A stretch of DNA of 33,521 nt, taken from Hyphomicrobiales bacterium (GTDB lineage Bacteria > Pseudomonadota > Alphaproteobacteria > Rhizobiales > Methyloligellaceae). Below, piece by piece: positions 26,181 through 33,521 of the stretch. The DNA lies in contig JAJFHO010000200.1 in NCBI GenBank assembly GCA_021775575.1, forward strand, positions 1 to 33,521. Reading direction: 5' to 3'. The notes beneath the pieces are model-generated. The model worked only from the letters and a program-made list of their open reading frames with translations, was not told where the DNA came from and did no database searches. The translations under genes and the position numbers were made by a program. Every line of letters begins with the position of its first letter. The stretch's first letter is position 1.

Positions 26181-27083
26181 ATGACGCCTGAGGAAATCCT
26201 TTCGAACGAGCCGCGGGTTCTTACCAGGGAGCAGCGCGAGTCGTATTTCGAGGACGGTTATATCCTGCTCGAGAGAATCATTCCCGAAGACTGGATTGAG
26301 AAATTGCGCGCGGTGACCGAGGAAATGATCGACCGCAGCCGGAGCATTTCGGAGGCTGACGAGGTCTGGGACCTCGACAAGGGGCACACAGCGCAAGCGC
26401 CGCGTCTGCGGCGGTTGTCCAGCCCGAACGATCATCACCCGGTCTACTGGGACTTCGCTTCGAAATCGCTGCTGCCCGACATTATTGCCGATCTGGTTGG
26501 GCCCGATGTAAAATTTCATCACTCGAAGCTGAATTTCAAATGGTCGGGCGGCGGCGAGGAAGTGAAGTGGCACCAGGATATCAGCTTTTGGCCGCACACA
26601 AATTACAGCCCGTGCACCGCCGGCATCTATATGTATGACTGCGGACGGGAGCAGGGACCGCTGGCGGTTTACCCCGGCAGCCACGCGCATGAGCTCTACG
26701 ATCAGTTCAACGACAAAGACGAGTGGACGGGCTGCCTCAATGCAGAGGACTCGGCGAAAATTGACATGAACAAGGCCGTTTTTCTGGATGGTCCGGCAGG
26801 CTCGATGACCATTCACAATTGCCGCACGCTGCATTATTCGGCGGTCAACAATTCCGACCTTCCGCGGCCGCTTCTGCTCAATGTCTATGCGGCGGCGGAT
26901 GCCTTTCCTTATACGCACAATCCGCTGCCCTCGAAATATGATCAGGCGATCGTACGGGGCAAGCGGGCCCGCTGGGCGCATCACGATGCGCGCCCCTGCC
27001 TGGTGCCGCCGGACTGGTCGGGAGGGTATACGTCAATCTTCGCGCTCCAGCAGGAGGAAGACTGGACAACGGCCGCGCAATAA
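26181..27083 (+). CDS. Phytanoyl-CoA dioxygenase family protein
   Basis: A 300-residue non-heme iron, 2-oxoglutarate-dependent oxygenase. The iron triad is His131 and Asp133 (KWHQDISFW) with His218 (TLHYSAVNNS). Arg229 is placed to bind 2-oxoglutarate, and YPGSHAHELYD is the usual family turn. The ATG at 26181 follows CGGAG at fair spacing; an ATG at 26151 adds ten residues. Members hydroxylate CoA esters, compatible solutes, phosphonates or other small acids. The promoter shares an operator-like site with the corrinoid operon, so it probably acts on the same substrate or a product of it. The substrate is not readable. Confidence 0.88.
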   Translation: MTPEEILSNEPRVLTREQRESYFEDGYILLERIIPEDWIEKLRAVTEEMIDRSRSISEADEVWDLDKGHTAQAPRLRRLSSPNDHHPVYWDFASKSLLPDIIADLVGPDVKFHHSKLNFKWSGGGEEVKWHQDISFWPHTNYSPCTAGIYMYDCGREQGPLAVYPGSHAHELYDQFNDKDEWTGCLNAEDSAKIDMNKAVFLDGPAGSMTIHNCRTLHYSAVNNSDLPRPLLLNVYAAADAFPYTHNPLPSKYDQAIVRGKRARWAHHDARPCLVPPDWSGGYTSIFALQQEEDWTTAAQ

Positions 27084-27183
27084 CAGCAGCGAAAGGCCCC
27101 GCCCGAAACGACAGCCGTAAAGGCATGAAGGACAAAGGCGGGACCGGCGCTGGGGAGCCTCCAATCGCAATGGGAGAAAAGAG

Positions 27184-27954
27184 ATGATTACCGAGCGGCA
27201 GAGAGAATTCCGTGAAGTCTACAGGTCGCGGATCATGGGCTGGTATGACGGATACCTCCATGTCGCGATTATTTATGCGATGGGCGCGGCCGCCTTTTAT
27301 ATCTACCTGCAGCATATCGAGACTGTGCTGTGGTGGGAGTGGCTGGCGTTACCGGTAACATTCCTTTTCACCAATCTGTTCGAGTGGTGGATCCACAAAT
27401 ACATCATGCACCGCCCTATCAACATTAAGGGTCTGCGGGCGATTTATGAGCGCCATACGCTCAATCATCACCAGTTTTTCACGGACGAAGAGATGCGCTT
27501 CCGCGACCATACCGACTGGCGTGTAACGGTGTTCCCTCCCTACGCGCTCGTCGTGTTCATCCTCATGTCCATTCCCGCCGCCCTTGTGCTTGGATGGCTC
27601 GTCACGCCCAATGTCGGATGGTTGTTCATGTGCGCCACCTCGGGCATGTATCTCATTTACGAGTTCATGCATTTTTGCTGTCACGTCGACGAGAACTGGT
27701 TCGTGCGCAATGTTCCGCTCGTAAACACCATCCGCCGCCATCACACAGCACACCACAATGCGCGGTTGATGATGGAGGTGAATATGAATCTGAGCTTCCC
27801 GATTGCCGACTGGCTGTTCGGAACGTCGGATCTCGATCGCGGTCTGCTCGGGCACGTCTTCAACGGCTATGACGACACCCATCTCAAGTCCAATCTGCGC
27901 GGCCGGCCCAAACGGCCCGATCAGGCCGCGGCCGAACCGATGGGAAGTTACTGA
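27184..27954 (+). CDS. Membrane fatty acid hydroxylase/sterol desaturase family protein
   Basis: A 256-residue integral membrane di-iron oxygenase. Four histidine clusters are visible: HKYIMH (71-76), HTLNHH (91-96), HFCCH (163-167) and HHTAHH (186-191), between hydrophobic segments. The spacing fits the sterol desaturase/fatty acid hydroxylase superfamily. GGGAG lies just before the ATG. It follows the dioxygenase by 100 bases in the same direction with no terminator seen, so both oxygenases may be made together. It could modify a lipid rather than the imported substrate. Its relation to the corrinoid genes is only by position. Confidence 0.88.
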   Translation: MITERQREFREVYRSRIMGWYDGYLHVAIIYAMGAAAFYIYLQHIETVLWWEWLALPVTFLFTNLFEWWIHKYIMHRPINIKGLRAIYERHTLNHHQFFTDEEMRFRDHTDWRVTVFPPYALVVFILMSIPAALVLGWLVTPNVGWLFMCATSGMYLIYEFMHFCCHVDENWFVRNVPLVNTIRRHHTAHHNARLMMEVNMNLSFPIADWLFGTSDLDRGLLGHVFNGYDDTHLKSNLRGRPKRPDQAAAEPMGSY

Positions 27955-28050
27955 TAGCCCTCTTGATGAGGTCGGCTCCGCCAGCGCGGGTCGTCGGGCC
28001 CGGGTGTGTCGCAAAGAGCTCGTTGAGCCGCTGTATGACGAGGTGAATGC

Positions 28051-28239
28051 ATGCCAAACGATGTCAAGGCCGTCGTGTCGCTGATCGCCCTGCTGGTCGC
28101 CGGCGCGATCGCTTACTGGGAATATTCCGGCGGCCGCTCCGATCTTGCCTGGATCGTTATTGGCACCGGCATTTTCATGGTGATCTCCATGTGGGTTTTC
28201 CCCGAGGCTGGCGGAAAAAAACCGGGGCGCAAAAATTGA
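28051..28239 (+). CDS. Small two-helix membrane protein
   Basis: A 62-residue protein with two membrane segments (about 7-25 and 33-52) and a basic tail GGKKPGRKN. GAGG lies upstream of the ATG, and a strong terminator follows the stop, which supports it as a real gene. No family recognised. It ends the plus-strand run that starts at the dioxygenase. Confidence 0.6.
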   Translation: MPNDVKAVVSLIALLVAGAIAYWEYSGGRSDLAWIVIGTGIFMVISMWVFPEAGGKKPGRKN

Positions 28240-28273
28240 TCCTTTTTGAAAGTTGCCAGCCGTCTTCCTCCCA

Positions 28274-28317
28274 GCCCGCGCCATGCCGGCCAGTTGCCCT
28301 TGGCGCGGGCGTCCTTT
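28274..28317 (+). terminator. Rho-independent terminator after the small membrane protein
   Basis: GCCCGCGCCA (28274-28283) pairs perfectly with TGGCGCGGGC (28301-28310), followed by GTCCTTTT. On the minus strand there is no T-run, so it works for plus-strand transcripts. Confidence 0.8.
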
Positions 28318-28386
28318 TGGATGCCGCGCATTCGAGATAGTTTGCGCCTTCAACCATACTTTCCGTGTCGGATGTCCTGCCCCGGA

Positions 28387-29139
28387 TCAGTGATGGACGC
28401 TGTGGTGAAGTTCGTCGACGAGGCGATCAACTCGGTCAATGCGCACCTTGCGGCCGTTCAGGTTGATGAGACCGTCGTCTTTTATATCTCGCAATGTTCG
28501 CGATACCGACTCGGGCCGCGCGCCGATCATGTCGGCCAGATCGCGCCATGACATCGGCATATCGAGATACAGGGTGCCGTCGCTGGTGGTCTTGCCGTAG
28601 TGACTGCGCAGCAAGATCAGAATATGGATAATCCGCGTGCGAACGCTCAGGGCCGCGACCTGGAACAAGCGTTCCTCCGCTTCGCCGAGGGCCTGCGCGG
28701 TATGCTCCAGGAACCGCATGCCCAGTTGGGGATTGCTCAACAGCAAGCGGTGCATGATCGGCGCGTCCGCAAAGCAGATCCGGGAATCCTTGATCACTTC
28801 CGCGGTGGCCCGATGATTCTCCTTCGCCAGCAGCGGCCGGTAGCCCAGCGTGTCGCCTTGATGGGCGAGGCGGACAATCGCCGATAGCCCATTCTCATCG
28901 ACTTTCCGGACGGCGACCAAGCCACGTTCAACAATATAGAGACCCCTGCATTGATCGCCTTGCCCAAAGATAACCCGCCCAGCATCGTATGTCCGGCACA
29001 CGACATTGCGATTGAACAGACCAATCTCGGCGGGCGTCAATGCATCCCACTCGTTCTTGGTGCGGATGCGCGCGTCCAAGCAGGGCTCCGCAGTATCGTG
29101 TTTTAGTGGGTCCTTGTTCAATATCGCCTCATCATCCAC
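28387..29139 (-). CDS. Crp/Fnr family transcription regulator
   Basis: A 250-residue regulator with an N-terminal cyclic-nucleotide-binding-like beta barrel (IFGQGDQCRGLYIVERGLVAV) and a C-terminal winged helix (MSWRDLADMIGARPESVSRTL). Cysteines are present at about 20, 48 and 64, but they do not follow the FNR iron-sulfur spacing, and the cAMP-contact residues of Crp are not evident, so the signal is unknown. The recognition helix RPESVSRTL is close to that of FNR/FixK-type proteins. It is convergent with the preceding genes and transcribed alone. It is a second, weaker candidate for controlling nearby promoters. Confidence 0.88.
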   Translation of the reverse strand: MDDEAILNKDPLKHDTAEPCLDARIRTKNEWDALTPAEIGLFNRNVVCRTYDAGRVIFGQGDQCRGLYIVERGLVAVRKVDENGLSAIVRLAHQGDTLGYRPLLAKENHRATAEVIKDSRICFADAPIMHRLLLSNPQLGMRFLEHTAQALGEAEERLFQVAALSVRTRIIHILILLRSHYGKTTSDGTLYLDMPMSWRDLADMIGARPESVSRTLRDIKDDGLINLNGRKVRIDRVDRLVDELHHSVHH

Positions 29140-29180
29140 CCTATTTCAGGCTTGCTGATCCGATGCGCGTTTACACGATA

Positions 29181-29210
29181 GTACCCTAATCAACCAATTG
29201 AGCTATTCCC
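29181..29210 (-). pseudogene. tRNA-like 5' fragment
   Basis: Read on the minus strand this is GGGAATAGCTCAATTGGTTG and following, resembling the acceptor strand and D-arm of a tRNA. The closing GAGC of the D-stem and an anticodon arm are missing. It could be a decayed tRNA or chance. Confidence 0.2.
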
Positions 29211-29412
29211 ATTTGTCGGGGAAATGCGCAGCGTACTTAATATTCGACACCGGTTCGCCAGTTCTGTTTCTCCTGCAGGGTGCGGGGGCCGGCACGTCAT
29301 AGCGAGCAGCCGTCCCGAAGGAGCCGCCGCTGGAGCCTTCAAATATTCGCTTTTTGGCACAAAGCCGGCCTTTGGCGGCGGCATCCTGTACCAAGGATCG
29401 CCGCTCTTGATA

Positions 29413-30957
29413 TTAAACGGTCTGCGCCTGGCGCAACGGGTTGCGCATCATCAAAACCACCGGCACGCAAACGACAAGGATCAGCGTCAAAAGACGGAAG
29501 TCGGCGATATAGGAAATCAGTTCCGCCTGCCGGGTAACCGTTTGATTGATTGCCATGAGCCCCGACGGGCTGGTGATATCCCAGACATCCGGCATGCCGA
29601 AATGCTGCACGTAGGCGTTGAACGGCGAAATATGCTCGCTCAGGGCCGAATGGCTGACCTGGGTATTGCGGGCAAGGTAACTCGCCAGCAGGGCAATGCC
29701 CATACTCCGGCCGACATTGTTCAGCAGCGAATAAAAGGAGGTGCCGGCATCGCGCTGCTCGGGCGCCAGGGTCGAAAATGCCACCGTGTTTACCGGGACG
29801 ATGAAGCAGCTGAAGGATATGCCCTGGATGAAGTTGTTGATGACGATGGTGGTCATGTCGACATTGTCGGTAAAGGTCGAGAATTGCCACATCGCAAGGG
29901 CGGCGGTGGCCATGCCGAAAACGATCACCTTGCGCGGATCGATGAATTGGAGCAGCCGGCCAACGGCGAATGCCGACACCATGGCGCCTGCACCGCGCGG
30001 CGCCATGATTATGCCGCTGTCGATCAGCGTATAGCCGCCAAGATTCTGCACGAAGGGCGGGATCAGAACAAGGCTTCCAAACAGCATGGCGCCGAACAGA
30101 ACCCGCAATACGACGCCGGACATATAGTTCCTGTCGTGAAAGATCGCGGTATCGACGAAGGGCGTCGCCGAAGTCAGGGAATTGACGACAAACACCCACA
30201 GCGAAGCGCCGGCCATCAGGGTCAGGATGATGATGGTCGGTGAAGAATACCAGTCGAGCCGCTCGCCGCGGTCCAGAATGAACTGAACCGAAGCGACCGT
30301 GATCCCCAGCATGACAAAGCCGAGATAGTTGAACTTCCGCTTTTTGTTGTTGTGCGCGCGCGGCACCAGCAGCGCGATCATGACAAAAGCCATCAGGCCG
30401 ATCGGCAGATTGAGATAGAACGCCCAGCGCCAGCTGAAATATTCGGTGACATAGCCGCCGAGTGTCGGCCCGAAAACCGGACCGAACATAATGCCGACGC
30501 CCCACCAGCCCATGGCAATGCTGAAATCTTCGCGCCGGTAGACAGACATCAGCGACGACTGCGACAGAGGAATGAGCGCGGCGCCGAATACCCCCTGGAT
30601 GAACCGGAATATGAGAATCTCGGTCAATGTCTCCGAGGTTCCCGACAGCAGGGAGAAAACCATGAAAAAGGTGAGCGAGAGCAGCAGCAGGGGCTTGCGT
30701 CCGAAGATGCTGCTCAGTGCGCCCCACACCGGCGTCATCACCGCCACGGCGATCAGATAGGAGGTCAGGACCCACGCGATCTGATCCTGCGTCGCCGACA
30801 GCGACCCCTGCATTTGCCGGAGCGCGATACTCAATAACGACGTGTCGAAAACCTGGACAAGCGGCGCCAGAATGAGCGCGATGGTGATGAGTTTCAGCCG
30901 AAGCCCGTCCGGATACCCGTCCGGTACCCTTGATGCCGTCGCGGCCCGCGCCGTCAT
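29413..30957 (-). CDS. MFS multidrug efflux permease, DHA2 (EmrB/QacA) family
   Basis: A 514-residue protein with about 14 membrane segments. Family motifs are LDTSL-like VFDTSLLSIALRQMQGSL in the first helix, WVLTSYLIAVAVMTPVWGALSSIFGRKPLL (motif A region) and GWWGVGIMFGPVFGPTLGG (motif C, antiporter signature). It would pump hydrophobic compounds out using the proton gradient, with the EmrA-like adaptor encoded just upstream (4-base ATGA overlap) and an outer-membrane TolC-type channel encoded elsewhere. The MarR gene begins the operon. The substrate is not known. Confidence 0.92.
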   Translation of the reverse strand: MTARAATASRVPDGYPDGLRLKLITIALILAPLVQVFDTSLLSIALRQMQGSLSATQDQIAWVLTSYLIAVAVMTPVWGALSSIFGRKPLLLLSLTFFMVFSLLSGTSETLTEILIFRFIQGVFGAALIPLSQSSLMSVYRREDFSIAMGWWGVGIMFGPVFGPTLGGYVTEYFSWRWAFYLNLPIGLMAFVMIALLVPRAHNNKKRKFNYLGFVMLGITVASVQFILDRGERLDWYSSPTIIILTLMAGASLWVFVVNSLTSATPFVDTAIFHDRNYMSGVVLRVLFGAMLFGSLVLIPPFVQNLGGYTLIDSGIIMAPRGAGAMVSAFAVGRLLQFIDPRKVIVFGMATAALAMWQFSTFTDNVDMTTIVINNFIQGISFSCFIVPVNTVAFSTLAPEQRDAGTSFYSLLNNVGRSMGIALLASYLARNTQVSHSALSEHISPFNAYVQHFGMPDVWDITSPSGLMAINQTVTRQAELISYIADFRLLTLILVVCVPVVLMMRNPLRQAQTV

Positions 30958-32141
30958 ATCAGGTTTCTGGCCCAGTTCAAGGCGGCTCTGGCAAAGTCGG
31001 GCAGACGGCGCTTGTGCCCGGTATCGATCTCAACGATGACGCTCATTCCAGCGCGCAGCGGCGGTTCCCGCCACGGACTCTGCAGGGTGAGCCGCACGGG
31101 CAGTCTCTGCACCACCTTGACCCAGTTGCCGCTGGCGTTTTGCGGCGGCAGCAGCGCGAATTCGGCGCCTGTCGCCGGGCTGATGCTCGAGACCACGGCT
31201 TCGCGCACGTCGCCGGGATAGGTATCCACACGGATCGTCGCGGGCTGCCCGACCCGGACATGGGTGAGATTGGTTTCCTTGAAATTGGCGTCGACCCAGA
31301 GCTCGCCGGTGCCGACCAGAGAGAAGACGACGTTGCCTGTCCGGATATATTCTCCCGGTTGCAGGTCGAAATTGGTGACGATGCCAGCTGCCGCCGCATG
31401 CACACTGGTGCGCCTGAGATCGAGCGCGGCCTGATCGCGGGCAGCGCGCGCCTCGCGCACGCTCGGCTGGGATTTCGTCTCTGTGTCCGGTCCGCCCCCA
31501 AGCTTTGCGCCGACCTGCGCAATGTCCTGCATAATGGCGCTGATGCGGTCGCGCGCGTTGCGCAGATTGCGCCGCGCCGTGTCGAAATTCGTTCCCGAAG
31601 CAAAGCCCTTTTTGTTAAGCTTCTGCTGGCGCTCGAACAGGCGTCCGTAGAATTCGACATCGCCCTCGGCAAGCCTCATCTCCGCGAGCTTCTGTTTGTG
31701 CAGGGCGCGCAAGGCATTGATTTCCTGGCGGGCCGCCACGAGCTTTGCCTCGGCCTTCTCAAGCGCAATACGGAAGGGCTCCGGATCAATGCGGAACATC
31801 AGCATGCCGGGCTCAAGAAGCTGGTTCTCCTTCACCTCCACATGGACAACGCGCCCCGAAATATCGGCGCTGACGGCGATCTTCTCGGACTTCACATAGG
31901 CATTGTCGGTGGAGATGAAGCGACCGCCGGCCATATAGATGTATAAACCGGCCAGCACCGCGGCGACGGGGCCGATGAGCGACACCAGGGTAATCGTCAC
32001 CGCACGCCCTGCGCGCCGGCGCGCCCGCGGCGGTTTTCCCGGCTTAGCTGTCTTCGCCGCCGCCTTTTCGGCTGCCGGTGCTTCGCTGCGTTTCGGCGAA
32101 GGCGCCCTGCGCTTGGCGACCGTCTTGCGTTTCGCCGTCAT
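30954..32141 (-). CDS. HlyD/EmrA-family membrane fusion protein
   Basis: A 395-residue periplasmic adaptor. A basic Lys/Ala/Pro-rich cytoplasmic tail (1-50) precedes one membrane helix (about 50-72, ITLVSLIGPVAAVLAGLYIY). The periplasmic part has the biotinyl-lipoyl half-motif ISGRVVHVEVKENQLLEPG, a long coiled-coil hairpin (about 130-230) and the second half AAAAGIVTNFDLQPGEYIRTG. It connects the inner-membrane pump to an outer-membrane channel. It overlaps the MarR gene and the EmrB-like gene by four bases each, so all three are translationally coupled. The long lysine/alanine-rich tail is longer than in E. coli EmrA. Confidence 0.92.
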   Translation of the reverse strand: MTAKRKTVAKRRAPSPKRSEAPAAEKAAAKTAKPGKPPRARRRAGRAVTITLVSLIGPVAAVLAGLYIYMAGGRFISTDNAYVKSEKIAVSADISGRVVHVEVKENQLLEPGMLMFRIDPEPFRIALEKAEAKLVAARQEINALRALHKQKLAEMRLAEGDVEFYGRLFERQQKLNKKGFASGTNFDTARRNLRNARDRISAIMQDIAQVGAKLGGGPDTETKSQPSVREARAARDQAALDLRRTSVHAAAAGIVTNFDLQPGEYIRTGNVVFSLVGTGELWVDANFKETNLTHVRVGQPATIRVDTYPGDVREAVVSSISPATGAEFALLPPQNASGNWVKVVQRLPVRLTLQSPWREPPLRAGMSVIVEIDTGHKRRLPDFARAALNWARNLI

Positions 32142-32662
32142 GTGCTCTCGTCCGGAACCTTTTGCCGGCCTCTCTTCGCGCCGGCACCGCCAGCGCCGTC
32201 GCTATCCTCCTCCGCGCCGCACCGCTCCAGCGCCAGCAGATTGCCCTTGATCTTCAGCAGCAGCTCGACCAGCTGTTCGCTTTCGGATTCGCTGATGTCC
32301 TTCAGCGCCTCCCGGCGCGTGATTTCCGACAGTTTCCGCATCCGGGCAAGGACCGGACGAACGCTCGGATTGAGAAATAGCTTCCAGGCGCGGCGGTCCG
32401 CCGGGTCGGGCCGCCGCTCAACCCAGCCTTTCGCTTCCAGCCGGTCGATATGGCGCCCGAGCGTGATCGTTTCAATTTCCAGGATATCGGCGAGCTCGGT
32501 CTGGTTGATGCCTTCGCGGCGGCGCAGCCGCGCCAAAACGCGCCATTGCGCGCGGGTCAGCCCCAGCGTCACCGCCCGCGCATCGAAACGCTTGCGGAGC
32601 AGGCGCGAGGCATCCCCCAGAAGAAAGCCAAGCGAGCGCGTGAGGTAGGGATCATCAACCAT
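32138..32662 (-). CDS. MarR-family repressor
   Basis: A 174-residue winged-helix regulator. The helix-turn-helix is INQTELADILEIETITLGRHIDRLEAKGWVERR and the wing is DPADRRAWKLFL, the DxRxxxxxL family motif. The C-terminus has a non-conserved acidic/glycine-rich tail. It starts the efflux operon and lies just downstream of a perfect palindrome at 32670-32691, its likely operator, so it should repress itself and the pump until a toxic ligand binds. Confidence 0.92.
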   Translation of the reverse strand: MVDDPYLTRSLGFLLGDASRLLRKRFDARAVTLGLTRAQWRVLARLRRREGINQTELADILEIETITLGRHIDRLEAKGWVERRPDPADRRAWKLFLNPSVRPVLARMRKLSEITRREALKDISESESEQLVELLLKIKGNLLALERCGAEEDSDGAGGAGAKRGRQKVPDEST

Positions 32663-32669
32663 GCCGGAT

Positions 32670-32691
32670 TATAATAACTTATGTTATTATA
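32670..32691. promoter_or_regulatory. Palindromic operator of the MarR/efflux operon
   Basis: TATAATAAC (32670-32678) and GTTATTATA (32683-32691) are perfect 9-base inverted arms around TTAT, ending 7 bases before the MarR start codon. Size and position fit a MarR dimer site; it overlaps the leader or promoter. Confidence 0.75.
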
Positions 32692-32908
32692 TGCTAGCGT
32701 TATTGCGCCATAGGCTGAATCATTTCCTTAAGGGATGGCTGGCTGGATGCGGGGCCGATAAAGGAGCGCCCGGTCACCGGGTCGCTGCTGACAGATCCGG
32801 CGGCCCTTGCGTCCGTGGCCCGGCATCGGCACATGGCGGATGCAGATCGAAACGGCCGGATCGAACTCTTCTGCCGCCGGCAGAAAATTCTCATCCATTC
32901 ATTTTTTT

Positions 32909-32958
32909 TGGCGACCCCGACAGGATTCGAACCTGTGACCCCCAGATTAGGAATCTGA
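32909..32958 (-). pseudogene. 3' half of tRNA-Arg(CCU): attachment-site remnant
   Basis: On the minus strand the sequence has an anticodon arm with loop TTCCTAA (anticodon CCT), a variable region, a perfect T-arm ACAGG-TTCGAAT-CCTGT, an acceptor strand CGGGGTC, a discriminator G and an encoded CCA. No matching acceptor 5' strand (GACCCCG or GGCCCCG) or D-arm follows on the right, so only the 3' half is present. This is what site-specific integration into the tRNA 3' end leaves at the distal junction. The element lies to the right, and the intact tRNA should be at its far end. Confidence 0.75.
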
Positions 32959-33311
32959 ATTACAGAGATGCTACTGCTTACCCTGTAACACGATGCTCTG
33001 CTATTTAATCTTATTTCTCAGTAACTTGATATACGCTAGACTCTTATGGTCTACGGTTGATTTCGCTCCTTGCCGCTTACCCCATGCTTACCCGGCGCTC
33101 GAGTAAGCGGTCGTGCATCTCCGTGGCGCTGGATCAAATAGACCATTCGGAACTGCCACGAAGATTGGGACCAACAACAAGACGCTAGAGCCGAATTACC
33201 TCCTATGCCGTTTAAGCCGACAAAATTGAGTTCCTTTCAACCAGGTAGCGGAAACGCAACCACGTCCAGCGCTGCCCATCGCCTGTCCGGATGAGAGCCG
33301 GAAAACAGGAC
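32959..33311. other. Element left end with GCTTACCC repeats, no gene
   Basis: AT-richer DNA between the tRNA remnant and the integrase gene. GCTTACCC occurs at 32976-32983, 33075-33082 and 33086-33093, and inverted with one mismatch at 33101-33108. Such repeats are candidate integrase arm-binding sites. No credible gene is seen. Confidence 0.45.
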
Positions 33312-33521
33312 ATGCCGAAACTGACGAAACGCAAGGTTGATGCGATCCAGCCTGGACACAAGGACCAAGTTGTTTGGGATGAGGAAATCCCGGGCTTCGG
33401 TCTACGTATAAAACCTTCCGGCGCAAAATCTTTTCTGGTGCAATACCGCAATGTCGAGGGCCGCTCCAGGCGGTTGACGCTTGGCCGCTACGGCGTGCTC
33501 ACGCCAGACGAGGCGCGGCGG
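33312..33521 (+). CDS. Tyrosine site-specific integrase, N-terminal part (cut by window end)
   Basis: The first 70 residues of a phage/island integrase. [15 protein letters not shown] and [23 protein letters not shown], then [18 protein letters not shown], match the N-terminal arm-binding domain (DUF4102-like) of P4-type tyrosine recombinases. The catalytic domain lies beyond the window. It points away from the tRNA-Arg remnant and into the element. The start is ATG after ACAGGAC. Confidence 0.85.
   Translation, partial: MPKLTKRKVDAIQPGHKDQVVWDEEIPGFGLRIKPSGAKSFLVQYRNVEGRSRRLTLGRYGVLTPDEARR

Noticed and set aside
32661-33008. Open frame on the plus strand containing IRTCDPQIRNLNY
   Set aside because: It is a translation of the tRNA-Arg remnant, a well-known kind of false protein.
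32909-33311. Group I intron in tRNA-Arg(CCU), known from Agrobacterium
   Set aside because: No tRNA 5' exon (acceptor and D-arm) is seen to the right, the anticodon-stem 5' strand is already present next to the 3' half, and an integrase gene follows.

Overview
The window is GC-rich chromosomal DNA, most likely from an aerobic alphaproteobacterium. This is inferred from codon use, the mix of acyl-CoA enzymes, TRAP transport and FCD-type GntR regulation, and a tRNA-Arg(CCU) 3' half that ends as alphaproteobacterial copies usually do. I cannot name a genus. Gene density is high and most genes sit in short operons.

Left part (1-13230): acyl-CoA metabolism. A minus-strand pair encodes an acyl-CoA dehydrogenase and a thiamine-diphosphate enzyme (GTGA overlap). 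Next is a minus-strand ADP-forming acyl-CoA synthetase, divergent from a short-chain dehydrogenase, then an AT-richer secreted protein of unknown function. A divergent cluster follows: minus-strand crotonase/3-hydroxyacyl-CoA dehydrogenase fusion and APH-type phosphotransferase, and plus-strand MDR oxidoreductase and an ACAD10/11-like acyl-CoA dehydrogenase. Phosphotransferase plus this dehydrogenase class is the signature of 4-hydroxyacyl-CoA breakdown (bacterial LvaA/LvaC, mammalian ACAD10/11).

Middle part (13231-28239): a 740-base gap holds a long imperfect hairpin (candidate structured RNA or small mobile element). Then comes a 4Fe-4S protein and a complete corrinoid methyl-transfer operon: corrinoid protein, URO-D-type methyltransferase, DUF1638 protein, pterin-binding methyltransferase and a 2Fe-2S corrinoid reactivator. 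Downstream are a PanB-like protein lacking two of the three usual metal ligands, a GntR/FCD regulator, a DUF6166 protein, a DctP-DctQ-DctM TRAP transporter, a phytanoyl-CoA-type dioxygenase and a histidine-box membrane hydroxylase. Four of the promoters here carry related AT-rich sites (14758, 20741, 22578, 26114), three of them at the predicted -10/start region. This suggests one regulon. My inference is uptake and oxygen-dependent processing of a methylated substrate, with the methyl group passed through a corrinoid to tetrahydrofolate and possibly reused by the PanB-like enzyme. The substrate is unknown and this is the best candidate here for an undescribed system.

Right part (28240-33521): a Crp/Fnr regulator; a MarR-EmrA-EmrB type efflux operon (minus strand, 4-base overlaps) with a 9-bp-arm palindrome upstream; and the left boundary of an integrative element, made of the 3' half of tRNA-Arg(CCU), a cluster of GCTTACCC repeats and the start of a tyrosine integrase gene cut by the window end.
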